Below, piece after piece: positions 47,735 to 59,875 of a DNA stretch of 64,000 bases. Location: contig NC_057843.1 in the NCBI RefSeq assembly GCF_910594005.1, forward strand, positions 34,879,001-34,943,000, read 5' to 3'. The notes under the pieces were generated by a model. The model was given only the letters and a program-made list of their open reading frames with translations, was not told where the DNA came from and did not search any database. The position numbers and the translations under genes are program-made. How positions within the stretch are numbered: the first letter of the stretch is position 1; the number at the start of each line of letters is the position of its first letter. The stretch is from Cervus elaphus (lineage: Eukaryota > Chordata > Mammalia > Artiodactyla > Cervidae).

Positions 47735-47963
47735 AGTGCGTGTGTGCGTGCTAAGTTGCTTCAGTCATTCCAACTCTTGGCGACCTTATGGACAGTAGCC
47801 CGGTAGGCTCCTCTGTCCCTGGGATTCTCTAGGCAAGAATACTGGAGTGGGTTGTCATGCCCTCCTTGGGACCTTCCCGACCCAGGGATTGAACCCGCAT
47901 CTCTTATATCTCCTGCATTGGCAGGAGAGTTCTTTACCACTAGTGCCACCTGGGAAACCCCAG
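47735..47963 (-). mobile_element. Bov-tA SINE, antisense
   Basis: 'cgtgctaagttgcttcagtcattccaactc' to the tRNA head ACCACTAGTGCCACCTGGGA. TTTAAAG at 47728-47734 and 47964-47970 is the probable target-site duplication. Confidence 0.92.
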
Positions 47964-48134
47964 TTTAAAGGATAGGACTTATTAAAAAAACACACACACA
48001 CACACAAAAACAACTATTCTAACATTTTAGATCATCTCTTTCCCTAAATGGAGTCTCTCCCTCCCATTTCTTCTGTTGTGTGGATATCGCATATATGATT
48101 GCTAGAGTAATCTTACAGAGCATCTTGGATCATC

Positions 48135-48250
48135 ACCATTGTTGCTGCTATTTTGTTGAATGCTTGTTGTCTGTAGTATCTCATTTAATTTCAGCAACAT
48201 TCATTTTGCCCATAGCGAACTGAGTCTCAGCACAATTTCATGGCTCACCT
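48135..48250 (-). mobile_element. MIR-like fragment, antisense
   Basis: 'tagtatctcatttaatttcagcaacattc' and 'gcgaactgagtctcagcaca' resemble antisense MIR. Confidence 0.45.
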
Positions 48251-49501
48251 GATCCTATTTTATTACTGTCTTAACATCTGGATGCTTCTAGTTTTCCATC
48301 AGAGCTTCCCTAATTCTGTTTGGTTGATGAATCAAGGAAACTCTATGATGGTCTATGTAAACATTTGCTATTGTCTGCCTTTAAAAATTAAAACTAAATA
48401 AGACAGAACCCTCAGAAAACCATAACTTCACTTCTTTTTGTTTTAACTCATAATTTTCAACAATTCAGTCATTTTCAAATTCAGTCTTCACAAATTTTGG
48501 CTGCTACCAGGATTTGAATTGTGCAGCCTAAATAATGTGCCCTGCTATTTCTGTACATAAAAATTAATAGCACTGATACAATCCTTCACGCCTACAAATT
48601 TTTGCCTCTTAGAAATTGCTGGTTTTTAATAGAGATCATATAAAGAGTATGTGGTTGAGGCCTTTGCAATTTTTGGTTCCTAACCCAAAGAGTGCATCTA
48701 TTCCACACCTGTTATGTTTGGTGTCTTACCTAATTGGCATTTCTGGGGGAATGGCTTTCCTCTACATATTGTGTAGGGAGTTCAGAGTTATCCATCCTTG
48801 TTCCCATCACAGGTCACAGCAAGAAGAATGTCTCAGTGTCTCTAGTCTTATGGCCTCAGGAAGCATGAAAGCTTAGGGAGCATTTTAATTAAATGTCGCC
48901 CAAGGCTTTTATTCTTGCTGAGAAAGTAAACAAAGCTTAAACAGACCCTTTCAGGGGGAAAAAAAAAAAACCACCTCTTCCCTTACTTGTTTTTTAAAAT
49001 TGTGCTTTACCTTCTGCTGTTTGCTTTGAACTTTTTTCTTTTTTCTTTGCTCTGACTTTTTCCTAACTATGTATTTTAAATACCAATATAGTCAATTGAT
49101 TAGAAGTTCCTTTTAAAGACGTTAGAGTGTCTGCTTCATTTAAAGCATTGGTGGATACAACAGCTAATGGACACGGGCTGATTGATTTTTGTCTGTGACT
49201 TACTACCAGATATTGCTCTCCTCTGTTGCCTACCCCTGCAGTATAGAGCGGGTGGGTGGAAACTCCTGTTTCTCTTTAGGTTCACTGTTATTTCATTTGA
49301 TAATATATTCCACCATGTAAATAAGTGTTTCTGTAATCAGTAATCCAATTATTGCCCACCTCTCATATGTATATTTTTTCTTCATTCTTCACATGCAGTT
49401 TCATGACCCTTGTACACAAGAATGTACAAGAATGATGAAACCCTTTGCATGATCTCTAGGGCTCCCTACAGCTTGGTCTTGTCAGCTCAGCACTGAGGTC
49501 T
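48251..49501. other. single-copy DNA, nothing recognised
   Basis: An A12-13 run lies at 48959-48971. No repeat family or gene signal. Confidence 0.4.
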
Positions 49502-49600
49502 CTCAGTTCAGTTCAGTTGCTCAGTCGTGTCCGACCCCATGGACCAGGCTTCTTTGTGACCCCAGGATCCCATGCCAGGCTTCCCTATCCATCACCCGAA
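49502..49600 (-). mobile_element. BovB 3' end fragment, antisense, rearranged
   Basis: CAGTTCAGTTCAGTTGCTCA opens the BovB 3' terminus. The middle is scrambled ('cccatggaccaggcttctttgtgaccccagg'), then 'catgccaggcttccctatcc' returns to consensus. Confidence 0.8.
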
Positions 49601-49682
49601 GTCACTGAAGTCTTTCCTATTTTAGGAAATTCCCTGTAGCACTTTTACTACTTTTTTTTTTTAAAGAATAGTAATTGGACCC

Positions 49683-50750
49683 AATTTTAAGGTTGTTGCT
49701 CTTCAGTTGCTCTGTCATGTCCTACTCTTTGCAACCCCATGGACTACATACAGCATGCCAGGCTTCCCTATCCTTCACTGTCTCCTGGAGTTTGCTCAAA
49801 CTCATGTCCACTGAGTCAGTGATGCCATCCAACCATCTTATCTTCTGTTGCCACCTTCTCCTCCTGCCCCCAATCTTTCCCAGGATTAGGGTTATTTTTT
49901 TTTCTGTTTCCAGTGACTTGGCTCTTCGCATCAGGTGGACAAAGTATTGGAGTTTCATTTAGCATGAGTCTTTCCAATGAATATTCAGGGTTGATTTCAT
50001 TTAGGATTGATTGGTTTTTCTCCTTGCTGTCCAAGGGACTCTAAAGAGTCTTCTCCAGCACTACAGTTCAAAAGCATCAATTCTTCAGTGCTCAGCCTTT
50101 TTTATTATGGTCCAACTCTCACATCTGTACATGACTACTGGAAAAACCATAGCTTTGACTATAGGGACCTTTGTCAGCAAAGTGATGTCTCTGCTTTCTA
50201 ATACAGTGGCTAGGTTTATCATAGCTTCTCTTTCAAGGAGCAGGCATCTTTTATTTCATGGCTGTAGTCACTGTCCACAGTGATTTTGGATTCAAGAAAA
50301 TAAAGTTTGTCACTGTTTCTATTTTTTTCCCATCTGTTTGCCATGATGTGTTGGGGCCGGATGCCATAATTGTTTTTTGAATGTTGAGTTTGAAGCCACC
50401 TTTTTCACTCTTTTCTTTTCACCTTCTTAAGACAAGAGGCTCTTTATTTCTTCTTCATTTTCTGCCATTAGGGTGGTGTCATATGTTTATCTAGGGTTAT
50501 TGATATTTCTCCTGGCAATCTTGATTTCAGATTATGCTTCACTCAGTCGGGCATTTTGCATGATGTACTCTGCACATAAGTTAAATAAGCAAGGTAACAG
50601 TATACATCTTTGAGATACTCCTTTCCCAGTTTGAATCAGTCTGTTGTTCCACATTCAGTTCTAACTGTTGCTTCTTGACCTGCATACAGGTTTCTCAGGA
50701 GGCAGGTAAAGTGATCTGGTATTCCCATCTCTTTCACAATTTTCCACCAT
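49683..50750 (-). mobile_element. BovB LINE, antisense, about 1.07 kb (longest BovB copy here)
   Basis: It runs from the BovB 3' terminus (CTTCAGTTGCTCTGTCATGT) through the C-terminal block and further upstream into sequence antisense to the reverse transcriptase region ('attgatatttctcctggcaatcttgattt', 'catgatgtactctgcacataagttaaataagcaagg', 'acctgcatacaggtttctcagg'). All frames are broken by substitutions and indels, including a T-run expansion near 49895. Confidence 0.93.
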
Positions 50751-50820
50751 CTGTAAGACAAACGGATTAAATGTAGTAGTTGAAGACGTAACTAATACAG
50801 GTTTTAAAATACATTCAACC

Positions 50821-51028
50821 TGTGTGTGCGTGCTAAGTTGCTCAGTTGTGTCTGACTCTTTGCCTACCCCATGCACTGTAGCCTGCCAAGCTTCTCTTTT
50901 TATGGAATTCCCCAGGCAAGAATACTGGAATGGGTAGCCATTCTCTTTTCCAGGGGACCTTCCTGACCCAGAGATCAAACCTAGGTCTCCTGCGTTACAG
51001 GTAGATTCTTTAGTGTCTGAGCAAGTCT
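50821..51028 (-). mobile_element. Bov-tA SINE, antisense
   Basis: 'gtgctaagttgctcagttgtgtctgactc' to the decayed tRNA head ('gatcaaacctaggtctcctgcg', 'gattctttagtgtctgagc'). Confidence 0.9.
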
Positions 51029-51034
51029 AAAGGC

Positions 51035-51150
51035 CGAAAATTTTCCACACTCTGTATCATTTCCGTTTTACAGATGAGAGAATATAAGTGTCTGAGGAGC
51101 TTTCCAGGATCATAGCTAGGGAAGTAGATGTTTAAAATATAGCTGTGGTA
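51035..51150 (-). mobile_element. MIR SINE, antisense
   Basis: 'ctgtatcatttccgttttacagatgagagaatataag' and 'ggatcatagctagggaag' match antisense MIR. Confidence 0.65.
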
Positions 51151-51419
51151 CAAAGTAATGGACAGCTAGTAGGAACAGGGATGCTACATTTTCCTGCACA
51201 TTGAGGAGGGCTGATTAACCCCTCTTTGGGTGGGAGCATAGGACAGGGAAGATGGTGGCTCCACATATGTTGGGGAAGGAGAGCTTCACACAGAGGTGCA
51301 TCTGTGTTCATTATTTATGAATGAGAAGGACTTTTTCAGTCACTAAGACAGGGAAGAGTATTCTCCGAAGAGGGAATAGCAAATACAGATGTACTAAGAA
51401 TATTTTGTATATGTGAAAC

Positions 51420-51620
51420 TGTAACTTATTTTGTTTGTGAACTATGACTGTTGAAAGTAAATGACAGAAGATTAGAGAAGCTAGAGAAGTAGTCAGGTTT
51501 AAATTATGAAGTTACATTCTAAGTCTGGCTCAGGAGCTTGGAATTTATTTCAATGAAGTGTATAGGAGTTATGAAAAGGTAATTCTGATTTTAGCTTTGG
51601 GGAAGTGGGATAAGAGTCCA
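51420..51620 (-). mobile_element. L2 internal fragment, antisense
   Basis: 'gctcaggagcttggaatttatttcaatgaagtg' and 'gaaaaggtaattctgattttagc' resemble antisense L2 around the 'aaaccctccaatggcttcc' block. Diverged. Confidence 0.45.
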
Positions 51621-51649
51621 AGTTATTCTTCCACCTGAAGCAAACCAAA

Positions 51650-52690
51650 AGCACACTAAATATATGAAACAACAGTGTTTAATCACCCAGTTGTTCCAGG
51701 TGACCCCCTTGAGAGAATTTCTGGAAAGTGGCATGGGGATAATGGGAACCCTGTTGCAACCTGGCAGACTCCTGAGTTGAGGGAGTGGGGTTGAGAGTCA
51801 GGGGAGACTAAAGCATCTAGTGTTTTTAGGACATGGGACCAGAGATGAGATAGCTGCACAGAGAGCTCCAGAGATCTACAGAGGCTTCCCATTGAACTTT
51901 CAACAGAGAGGCGACCAGACAATGTATGTGAGGGAACTTTGGCAGGCTCGAGAGAAAAGTACTGAGAAGTATTAAAAGAAACAATCCCCACAGGGGCACA
52001 AGACAGGGAATAGCACCTATTCCTACCAACCAGAAAGGAAATACCATCGTTTATGGGGTACCATGAATGTTGAATACTCAGAAAGCTTGAGTACTCAGAA
52101 AGATCCAGCTTCAGAAACAGAACAATTTCTCTAGGTTAAATCCTGAGCTGATCCCATCTAATGAATCATAAAAGCAAGACCCAAAGGATCAAAATGTTTC
52201 CAAGAAGTTTAATCACATCCCAGAACCAAAAGTCAGAGTCTTTAGAGGAATACAAAAACATCCAACAGAATTATAATATTATCCTCGACAGTTGAAAATA
52301 TCAGATATCCAATTAACAATATAAGATATCCAATAAAAGTTATCAGAAAGCAGAAAAATAATATCCATATTGATAAGGAGAAAAATCAGTCAGTTGAAAC
52401 TGAGCCAGAATTGACTTAGGTGTTAGAGTTAGCAGATAAGAAAGTTTAAACAAGTTTTCAGCTGTATTCTGTGTTCAGAAAGTAAGTAGAAACATGTAAA
52501 TATTAAGATGACCATGAAGGGATCTCTTGAGTTGAAAATTATGACATCTGAAGTGAAAACATATTGGGTGGGAGTAAACATCTAACAACACATTATGGAA
52601 GGAAAGATTCACGAACTTGAAACCATAGTAATAGAAACCATCCAAAAAATAAATAATAAGAAAAGGAATAACAAAATAATTCTTTCATCA
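51650..52690 (+). mobile_element. L1M 5' region (5'UTR), sense
   Basis: 'aaccaaaagcacactaaatatatgaaacaacag', 'gagccagaattgacttaggtgttagagttagcagataagaaagtttaaa' and 'agattcacgaacttgaaaccatagtaatagaaaccatccaaaa' follow the order of old L1M 5' ends upstream of ORF1. ORF1 itself is not present; the copy stops near 52690. Confidence 0.6.
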
Positions 52691-53731
52691 AGTTAGGTTG
52701 TTGTCATTTGTTTTTCTAAGAGGGAATAGATTTTTTTCAGTGGTTAATAAGTCTTATATTCTGATATTTCCTAGTGTTGAGTAACTGATGAAGCTTTGTG
52801 AAGAATAGCCCATTTATTTGGTTTATGATCCAGTTTTGCTTGTTTGGTAAACTGAGATCCTTGTGTTCTGAATAAGGTATTCTGGGCAGCTTCATGACAT
52901 GATGGTAGGACATGACTGACGCTTGAATTGACAGTTTTTAGCCATACACAGCTCAAGCTGTGGCTACTAGTTTTATCATCTGAACAAAGGTCAAATGCTT
53001 GTCACTAAGCATGTGTATGTGTGATGCTGTTGGAGAAGAGTGTTCTACCATGATTATCCTCTAGATACTGTTTTCTTACTTTGAACATTGGAACTTTGAG
53101 TAATTTTTCACAGGAAAGCAAATATCAAATCCCTATACTCACCCCACAAATTCCCCAGTGACAAATCAGGGACAAGATTTACACTGGAAATTCTTAAGGT
53201 CCTTAAGTGTTTCTTACTGCATACACATTGCTACTCCGATTTAAATTCATCACATGTCACTAGTGGGAAAAAATATATTTCATGTTTTACTATGACAGGT
53301 CAAATGCTATTAGTTGATATATTAAAAGAATAAATACTTGATTATAAATTCTGAAAATTTCAAAAAGTACAGTGACGGTCTTTAGTATTATGTGGATGTA
53401 TACACATATATATATATATATATTCTTGTCATTTTTCCTATAATGGGAAGTATTTTGCCAAAAACTAGGAAAATATTAACAAAAAAAGACATTATACAAA
53501 TCAATGCATTTAGCTGAAATGGAGACAGCTTTTAAAGAACAAAGACTTATGAAGGGAAATATGCAATGAGAGTTTTTATTCAGCACAGAATACTGATTAA
53601 ATCTTACAGTTCAGATTTCTGTTGTTTTGCCTTTTAATTGAGTTTGTATATTTAAAGTTTTAGCCCATTAATATGAATGTTTTAGAAAAATACTCCATGA
53701 AAATAATTAGGAAAATATACAGTACTTAAAA
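52691..53731. other. single-copy AT-rich DNA
   Basis: A (TA) run lies near 53404-53424. Nothing else recognised. Confidence 0.45.
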
Positions 53732-53946
53732 GGGTTTTCCATGGGGCGCTTAGTGGTAAAGAATCTGCCTGCAAGTGCAGGAGATGCAAGAGATGTGGGT
53801 CCGATCCTTGAGTCAGGAACATCCCCAGGGGAAGGAAATGGCAACCCACTCCAGTGTTCTTTCCTGAAAAATTCCATGGACGGAGGGCCCAGCAGGGTAC
53901 AGTCCATGGCGTTTTAAGTGGTCAGACACAACTAAGAGACTGAGCG
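53732..53946 (+). mobile_element. Bov-tA SINE
   Basis: Head 'cttagtggtaaagaatctgcctgc' with a small internal duplication (GAGATGCAAGAGATG), B-box-like GGTCCGATCC, body 'caacccactccagtgttctttcc', end CAGACACAACTAAGAGACTG. Confidence 0.92.
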
Positions 53947-53979
53947 TGCGTGCACGCGCGCGCACACACACACACACAC
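53944..53979. repeat. alternating purine-pyrimidine tract (GTGC/GCGC/CA)
   Basis: GCGTGCGTGCACGCGCGCGC followed by CA repeats, 36 bases of strict purine-pyrimidine alternation, directly at the 3' end of the Bov-tA, where it has replaced the usual tail. Confidence 0.9.
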
Positions 53980-54624
53980 GGTTTAAAAAGTACAATATAT
54001 ATTTCCATGGAAGTATTCAACTTAAAAAAAAGTCAACCAAATATTCACATACATCTCTCTTTGGGTTTTCTTTGAGTTTAAAGTGTAGGACTTTAGATTC
54101 AATGAAAGCTTCTCCATCAGTTTCCTAGAGTGAGGCTTTGATGTCTAATAATCTTTGAATCTTCCATATTATACAGTTCAAAGAAATCATATTTTATGAT
54201 AAGAAAATGAATTACCCTTGAATATAGACAGAATTCATTGCACTTATTTCTTTATTCTTTGAGGAAATCATCTCATTATTTTTTTCTAATTATTTTGTTG
54301 GGTTAGAATAGGCAGTTGATCCTCTTTCTCTTCTCATGCCATCATGCCACATTGAGGAGATGCTTTGAAGCAAACTGTTTTTAATCATAGATAAATCACT
54401 ACATTAGCATTTTGCAGACCACTTCTTGTTTTCTGTGTATCTGAATATCTGTTTCTTAACCCTTTACGTATCTACGAGCTTGTCGTTACTGGCATCCTTT
54501 AACTGGGAGTGAGGGATTAGGGTTGGATTTCTATGTATTTTTCAAGAGAATCAAAGTGTGAATTTCATCCATTTGTAAGAAAAAGTTCTTTATTTAAAGA
54601 AAAGGTAAACCATAACCTTTTCTA
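53980..54624. other. single-copy DNA, nothing recognised
   Basis: No repeat or coding signal identified. Confidence 0.45.
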
Positions 54625-54830
54625 AGTGAAGTCGCTCAGTTGTGTCCAACTTTTGGCAACTGTGTAGACTGTAGCCCTGCAGGCTCCTCTGTCCATGGGA
54701 TTTTGCAGGCAAGAATAGTGGAGTGGGTTGCCATTTCCTTCTCCAGGGGATCTTCCCAACCCAGGGATCAAACCTCGGTCTCCCACGCTGCAGGCAGACT
54801 CTTTACCAACTGAGCTACCAGGGAAGCCCA
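54625..54830 (-). mobile_element. Bov-tA SINE, antisense
   Basis: 'agtgaagtcgctcagttgtgtccaac' to the complete tRNA head 'actgagctaccagggaagcc'. It immediately precedes the perfect inverted repeat. Confidence 0.94.
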
Positions 54831-54833
54831 CCT

Positions 54834-55052
54834 TTGAATACAAACTTTAATGAAACAGGTTTTCTTCTAAAAATTAGCTTTTTTCTTTTACAACTGTAAA
54901 AAAAAAAAAAAAATCAGTTTTTTTTTTTTTAACAACTGAAGAAAACTGTTCCTTTCCTTCTGACATCAGTATCCTCACAGTAGAGCAATTTTGTTTTCAC
55001 ACTGAAAGCTAATTTTTAGAAGAAAACCTGTTTCATTAAAGTTTGTATTCAA
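54834..55052. repeat. perfect 48-bp inverted repeat with 123-base spacer
   Basis: 54834-54881 and 55005-55052 are exact reverse complements over all 48 bases (left arm begins TTGAATACAAACTTTAATGA). The spacer holds A16 (54898-54913), TCAG, then T13 (54918-54930), a second potential hairpin, and ACAACTG as a direct repeat on both sides of it (54890 and 54932). It does not match a transposon I know. Confidence 0.97.
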
Positions 55053-56344
55053 GTAAGTGCTGGGGGACACATTTTTTAACCTGTCATGTTAGATTTTTGG
55101 CAGTTTTCCATCACGTTTGAGAAGGGAAATCCACACAACTACAGATGTCTTTACTGTCAACTCCCTAGGCCAAATCAGGTATCCTGTGAATGTTCAATAC
55201 ATACTGATTGATAATGCTCTTCATCCCAGACACTCTCAGGTTAAAACAGAGTGAATGCTTACCATTCTTATCCAGCTGTAATTACGCTTATGCAATTTCC
55301 ATTTAGTTCTCTGTACATCGGTAGCATTGTGAGAAACCTAAACAAGTCATATAAATAGTGGCTGAGTAAATAAAGAAATTTTGAATGAACTCAGCCAGTG
55401 GACATATAAATGTTTCCCATTATGATTTTTAGTAAATGTTATGACATGGACCTACTTAGTCATCTTTCTGAGTTACCGTGGATGTTAGAGATTCAAATAT
55501 TTCAGCTGTTACATAGTGTATTATCCTTGGATGATTGATTCACAACTCAATGATAAAATTTGGCCTATCTTAGTGCAAAGGATGGGATTGTTCCTTTTGA
55601 ATGAACACCTTCCCCATGCCTCCCTGCCGTGTCTCCCTCCCCACCCTTGAAACATGGGCAGTATATCTTTCTTATATAGTAGTATTATACAATGGGAATA
55701 GTGTTGGACTAGTTTAAGTAAGTCAAAGTACTAGTCTCTTACAAACTATTCAGCAAGTATTTTTTGCTGTGTCAATTTCCTTATATGTATCTTAAAAGAA
55801 GAGCTAGAATGCTTTATATCCACGTTCTAAATTCTAAGCATGGTTTATTTTATTTTTTTGTTCTAGTGTAGGACTTTAGATGATAACCTCACATCATCAG
55901 AACTAAGGGAAAAATGATTTATAAAGAAAAAAATCAGAAAGACTAGTCTTTTATAGTGTTAATTAAATATTTTTTAATTCTTTGAATATTTTGTCATTTT
56001 GTAGCTTAAGGTTTCAGTAACTGTTAAAGATGCAAATTGAGGCCATGTAGTAGTAACTGTCTTTGTTCCTCCAGATTCTATAACTATTTGAGAAATTTGT
56101 ATTTGTTTCTTCCTGACCTTTTAACTTCCTGAGAGAGAGTTAGAGCAAAGACATATATTCATTGTGAAAAAAAGTTAAGGGGTAAGTGATTTTTGCCCTC
56201 CAGTCTTCACTATCTTTAGTTAAATATATTTCCTTTAGGATCTTTTTCTATACATGGACAAATATACACAAATACATGTGGATAAATATACATACATCAG
56301 TGGACATATTTTTTTTAGTAACTCAAATGAGACCATTCTCAAGT
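55053..56344. other. 1.3 kb single-copy DNA
   Basis: No repeats or coding signal identified. Confidence 0.45.
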
Positions 56345-57240
56345 AGTTCTCAACTTTGGTTGTATGGAATTACCAAGAAGGCTTTAAAAATATATTAATA
56401 TTTTATGGCAGAAAGTGAAGAAGAACTAAAGAGCCTCTTGATGAAAGTGAAAGAAGAGAGTGAAGAAGTTGACTTTCAGAGAAGAAGCTCAACATTCAGA
56501 AAACTAAGATCATGGCATCCAGTCCCATCACTTCATGACAAATAGATGGAGAAACAGTGGAAACAGTGGCTGACTTTATTTTTCTGGGCTCCAAAATCAC
56601 TGCAGATGGTGATTGTAGCCATGAAATTAAAAGACGCTTACTCCTTGGAAGGAAAGTTATGACCAACCTAGACAGCATATTAAAAAGCAGAGACATTACT
56701 TTGCCAACAAAGGTCTGTCTGGTCGAGGCTATGGTTTTTCCAGTGGTCATGTATGGATGCGAGAGTTGGAATATAAAGAAAGCTGAGCACAGAAGAATTG
56801 AGGCTTTTGAACTGTGGTGTTGGAGAAGACTCGTGAGAGTCCCTTGGACTGCAAGGAGATCCAACCAGTCCATCCTAAAGGAGATCAGTCCTGGGTGTTC
56901 ATTGGAAGGACTGATGCTGAAGCTGAAACTCCAGTACTTTGGCCACCTGATGTGAAGAGCTGACTCACTTGAAAAGACCCGGATGCTGGGAAAGATTGAG
57001 GACAGGAGGAGAAGGGGACAGAGGATGAGATGGTTGGATGGCATCACCAACTCAATGGACGTGGGTTTGGGTGGACTCTGGGAATTGGTGATGGACAGGG
57101 AGGCCTGGTGTGCTGTGATTCATGGGGTCGCAAAGAGTCGGACATGACTGAGTGATTGAACTGACTGAATATCTGGGTCTCACCCTGAGAGATTCTGACG
57201 TAACTAGCTTGGTGTGTGTTCTGAGCATCAGAATTGAAAA
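56345..57240. mobile_element. MER5A split by a BovB
   Basis: 'gtagttctcaactttggttgtatggaattaccaagaaggctttaaaaat' (56345-56404) is the MER5A left end. 'ctgggtctcaccctgagagattctgacgtaactagcttggtgtgtgttctgagcatcagaatt' (57168-57240) is its continuation. The BovB at 56405-57167 lies between. Confidence 0.8.
56405..57167 (+). mobile_element. BovB LINE, 5'-truncated (763 bases), inside MER5A
   Basis: Begins 'tttatggcagaaagtgaagaagaac' and ends 'gagtgattgaactgactga'. A frame at 56557-56955 (132 codons) reads the RTE C-terminal block (YGCESWNIKKAEHRRIEAF) and stops at the TGA of 'gatgtgaagagc'. That TGA is shared with the copy at 39472, where other copies have CGA in 'gatgcgaagagc'. AATAT on both sides may be a short target-site duplication. 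Confidence 0.94.
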
Positions 57241-57299
57241 AAGCAAGAGGGAAAAGGAAAAAAAAAGAAAAGAAATTTAAAGTCTCTGGTGATATGTGG

Positions 57300-57545
57300 C
57301 TAAATTTGAGATATCTAACATAGCTTTTGCAGTTTGTTCTTTTCATTCAGGATGAATCATGACCACCTTTCCATAAGTAAATATACCCTCACTGATGGCA
57401 TTCACATTTTAAAATAATTTTGCCATTAAAAAAAAATGCTTTCATAAATGTACATGTATCTTTGGGGTTTTATGTAAATTATCTGTGAGTGAGTCTCATA
57501 AGGGAAAGTATCAATTCAAAGAATATAGAGAAATATTTTAGCTAA
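57300..57545 (-). mobile_element. L1ME-like fragment, antisense
   Basis: 'ttttgccattaaaaaaaaatgctttcataaatgtacatgtatctttgggg' and 'gagtctcataagggaaagtatcaattcaaagaatata' resemble the antisense L1ME 3'UTR. Diverged. Confidence 0.5.
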
Positions 57546-58039
57546 CTTCCTTATTTATGTGATTATTTTGGTTTAATTTGATAAGGGGCATTATCCCTTT
57601 TCTTTTTTCTGAAGGCTAGGTCAGAAATATAGCATACCAGTGTTGTAAGAAATAGTATATGTTATCTACTTACATTTCCTATCAGGTAGAAGAAAAGTCT
57701 TGGTATGGTCAATACCAATGATAATTCAGGCTCTTCTTAAGAGGGCCTAAAAAGCAGCTACCTCTCAGTGCCAGGAAGTTCCAGTGGTCATCTTTTCTTA
57801 TATGGAAATTAGAGTGGCCTCTCTATAACTTGGAGTCCTACATTTTCATGGCCAGAAGGAATCTTGGAAATAATTTTGATTAACACCTTTCTTGTGTAGA
57901 TGGGCAAATGACGCCTTGAGGAGCAATGTCATCTTGTTCACCGTCCTACAACTGAAAAGTCATAATCCTTGGTTTGGAGATCCAGATTCATTCTCTGACC
58001 TTGCCTCTGTCCTGGCACACTTTATTCTTATTACATATT
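57546..58039. other. mostly unrecognised DNA
   Basis: 57850-57990 has a weak antisense-MIR look ('gtagatgggcaaatgacgccttgaggagc'). Nothing firm. Confidence 0.35.
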
Positions 58040-58560
58040 GTAATAGTTAGCTACTGCTGTGTAACAAATCATCCCAAATTTAATCACTTAACATTTATCC
58101 TGTCACATTTTTTGTGAATCAAGAATACAAACCAACTTAACTGTGTATTGCTGACTTAGGGTCTCTCATGAGGTTGCACTCAAGGTAACTTTACCGCTGC
58201 AGTTATCTCAAGGCTTTACTGGAAGAATATTAGCTTCTGGGTTCACTCACATGGCCATTGGCAGTACTAAGAGTATCTACTTCCAAGCTCACACACAGTA
58301 GCCAACAGACCTCGGTTTTTGCTCATGTAGCTCCTACCAAAGGCTGCCTGTAAGTCCGCAGAAGAGGGTTAGAGCAAGCAGTGGAGTAGACACCCAAGTT
58401 AGAAGTCATGGTCTTTATATAACTTTATCTTGGACACATCATCCTATCACTGCTGTTCTAATCTGTTCTGTAGAAGTGAGTCATTACATCCAGCCCACAC
58501 TTAAAGGGAGTAGAATTATGCCCTATGTCTTGAGGGGAGGAGTAGCAAAGAGATTGTAGA
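58040..58560. mobile_element. MaLR-type (ERVL) LTR-like relic
   Basis: 'actgctgtgtaacaaatcatcccaaatttaatcacttaac', 'gggtctctcatgaggttgcactcaagg' and 'catccagcccacacttaaagggag' follow the same family as 32015-32530. No internal genes. Confidence 0.5.
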
Positions 58561-59875
58561 TATCTTTAAACCCCTACATATGTGTTTAAAATTTATTTAG
58601 CATTTGGCAATCACAAGAGTCATAATTTTAGCTCAGAGGGCATTTGCTTTTACCTCCTGGTCCTAAAAGGAGCCTACATAATCATTTAATCATTGCCACA
58701 TAGCTAAAATAGACTTCTAAAATTAAGATGGTAGCTTAACAGTATTTAGAAGTTGCCTAGATAATAAACAAGGGATAATACAAGCACTGAAATTTTTAAC
58801 CTGTGTGTCTTCATGCTCAATCATGAGATGTGTTTAATCATGAAATGATTATGTGTTAATTTATTCATCACATGATCCCTTTCTCCACCAAACAGCCCAT
58901 TATTTTGAGTATTCCATAATGGTCTGTATTTTTAGCATCAGACCCATAATCCCTAAAATCTTAATGCCTAAAATCCAGATGTTTTTAATCTCTAAACTGT
59001 CAGGGTGTTACTGGGAACATAAGGTAAATGCCTTGAAGCAAAACAGTAATGCGTTTTTAATGAAGAGTCCTTTCTGTATTGCTGATTTCTGAGTCAAGAG
59101 TTTGCCTCTTTAGCAATAGCCTTTTCATACCACTCTTTGTAATGAAACATATGGCTTACATCACAGTAAAACATGTAGAGTAGGAAGGAGAAAAAACATG
59201 TTTCACATATGTGCCATGTCTAATGTAATGCCATATGCCCAGCAAACACAGAGAACTAAGACTTGACTTCAGTCCTGAAATTAAAATTAGAGTAATAGAG
59301 TATTCTTAATTTGTTTTAAATACTGCAAATGGTTTCACATTTTCAAGTAATTAACACTCCATTCACTTTTAATAGTTGTATTTTATTATTAAAAAAATCC
59401 CCCAGTAAGTTTTAATGAACCCTCAAACTGTGACATTTAGAAAGCATTAGCTTTCCCCAAATATATTATCAAGAGAAAAATAGTTCAGCTTTGACTTTAC
59501 TATGTTGAGTGAGCTTAAAAAAGGAACTAAAAAATGTGTTTTCTGCATTTTATGAAATGTAATTACTTGTGTTTTGCTTGTTTTTGTGCTTATGATCTTG
59601 CTTTTGATGAGAAATTTTCATCTGATACATTGACAGTGGTAACTTAGGACCATTTCCCCCTAGTAAAACAAAAAAGGGAAAAAAAGGAGCGTTTTCAGAA
59701 ACTTAAAAAAGATGCTACCTAAGTTTTTTGGTCTTTATAATGGAGTTAATTTGGTTGTTTTTCTCTGTAACCATTGTTTATATGTACTCAATGCAAACAG
59801 TTTTTTAATTTGCAACTTGGAAACAATATATAGCAAAAGCACTAAAGATTTAAGTTTGGCTATTACTTACCTGTG
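58561..59875. other. single-copy AT-rich DNA
   Basis: Nothing recognised over 1.3 kb. Confidence 0.45.
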
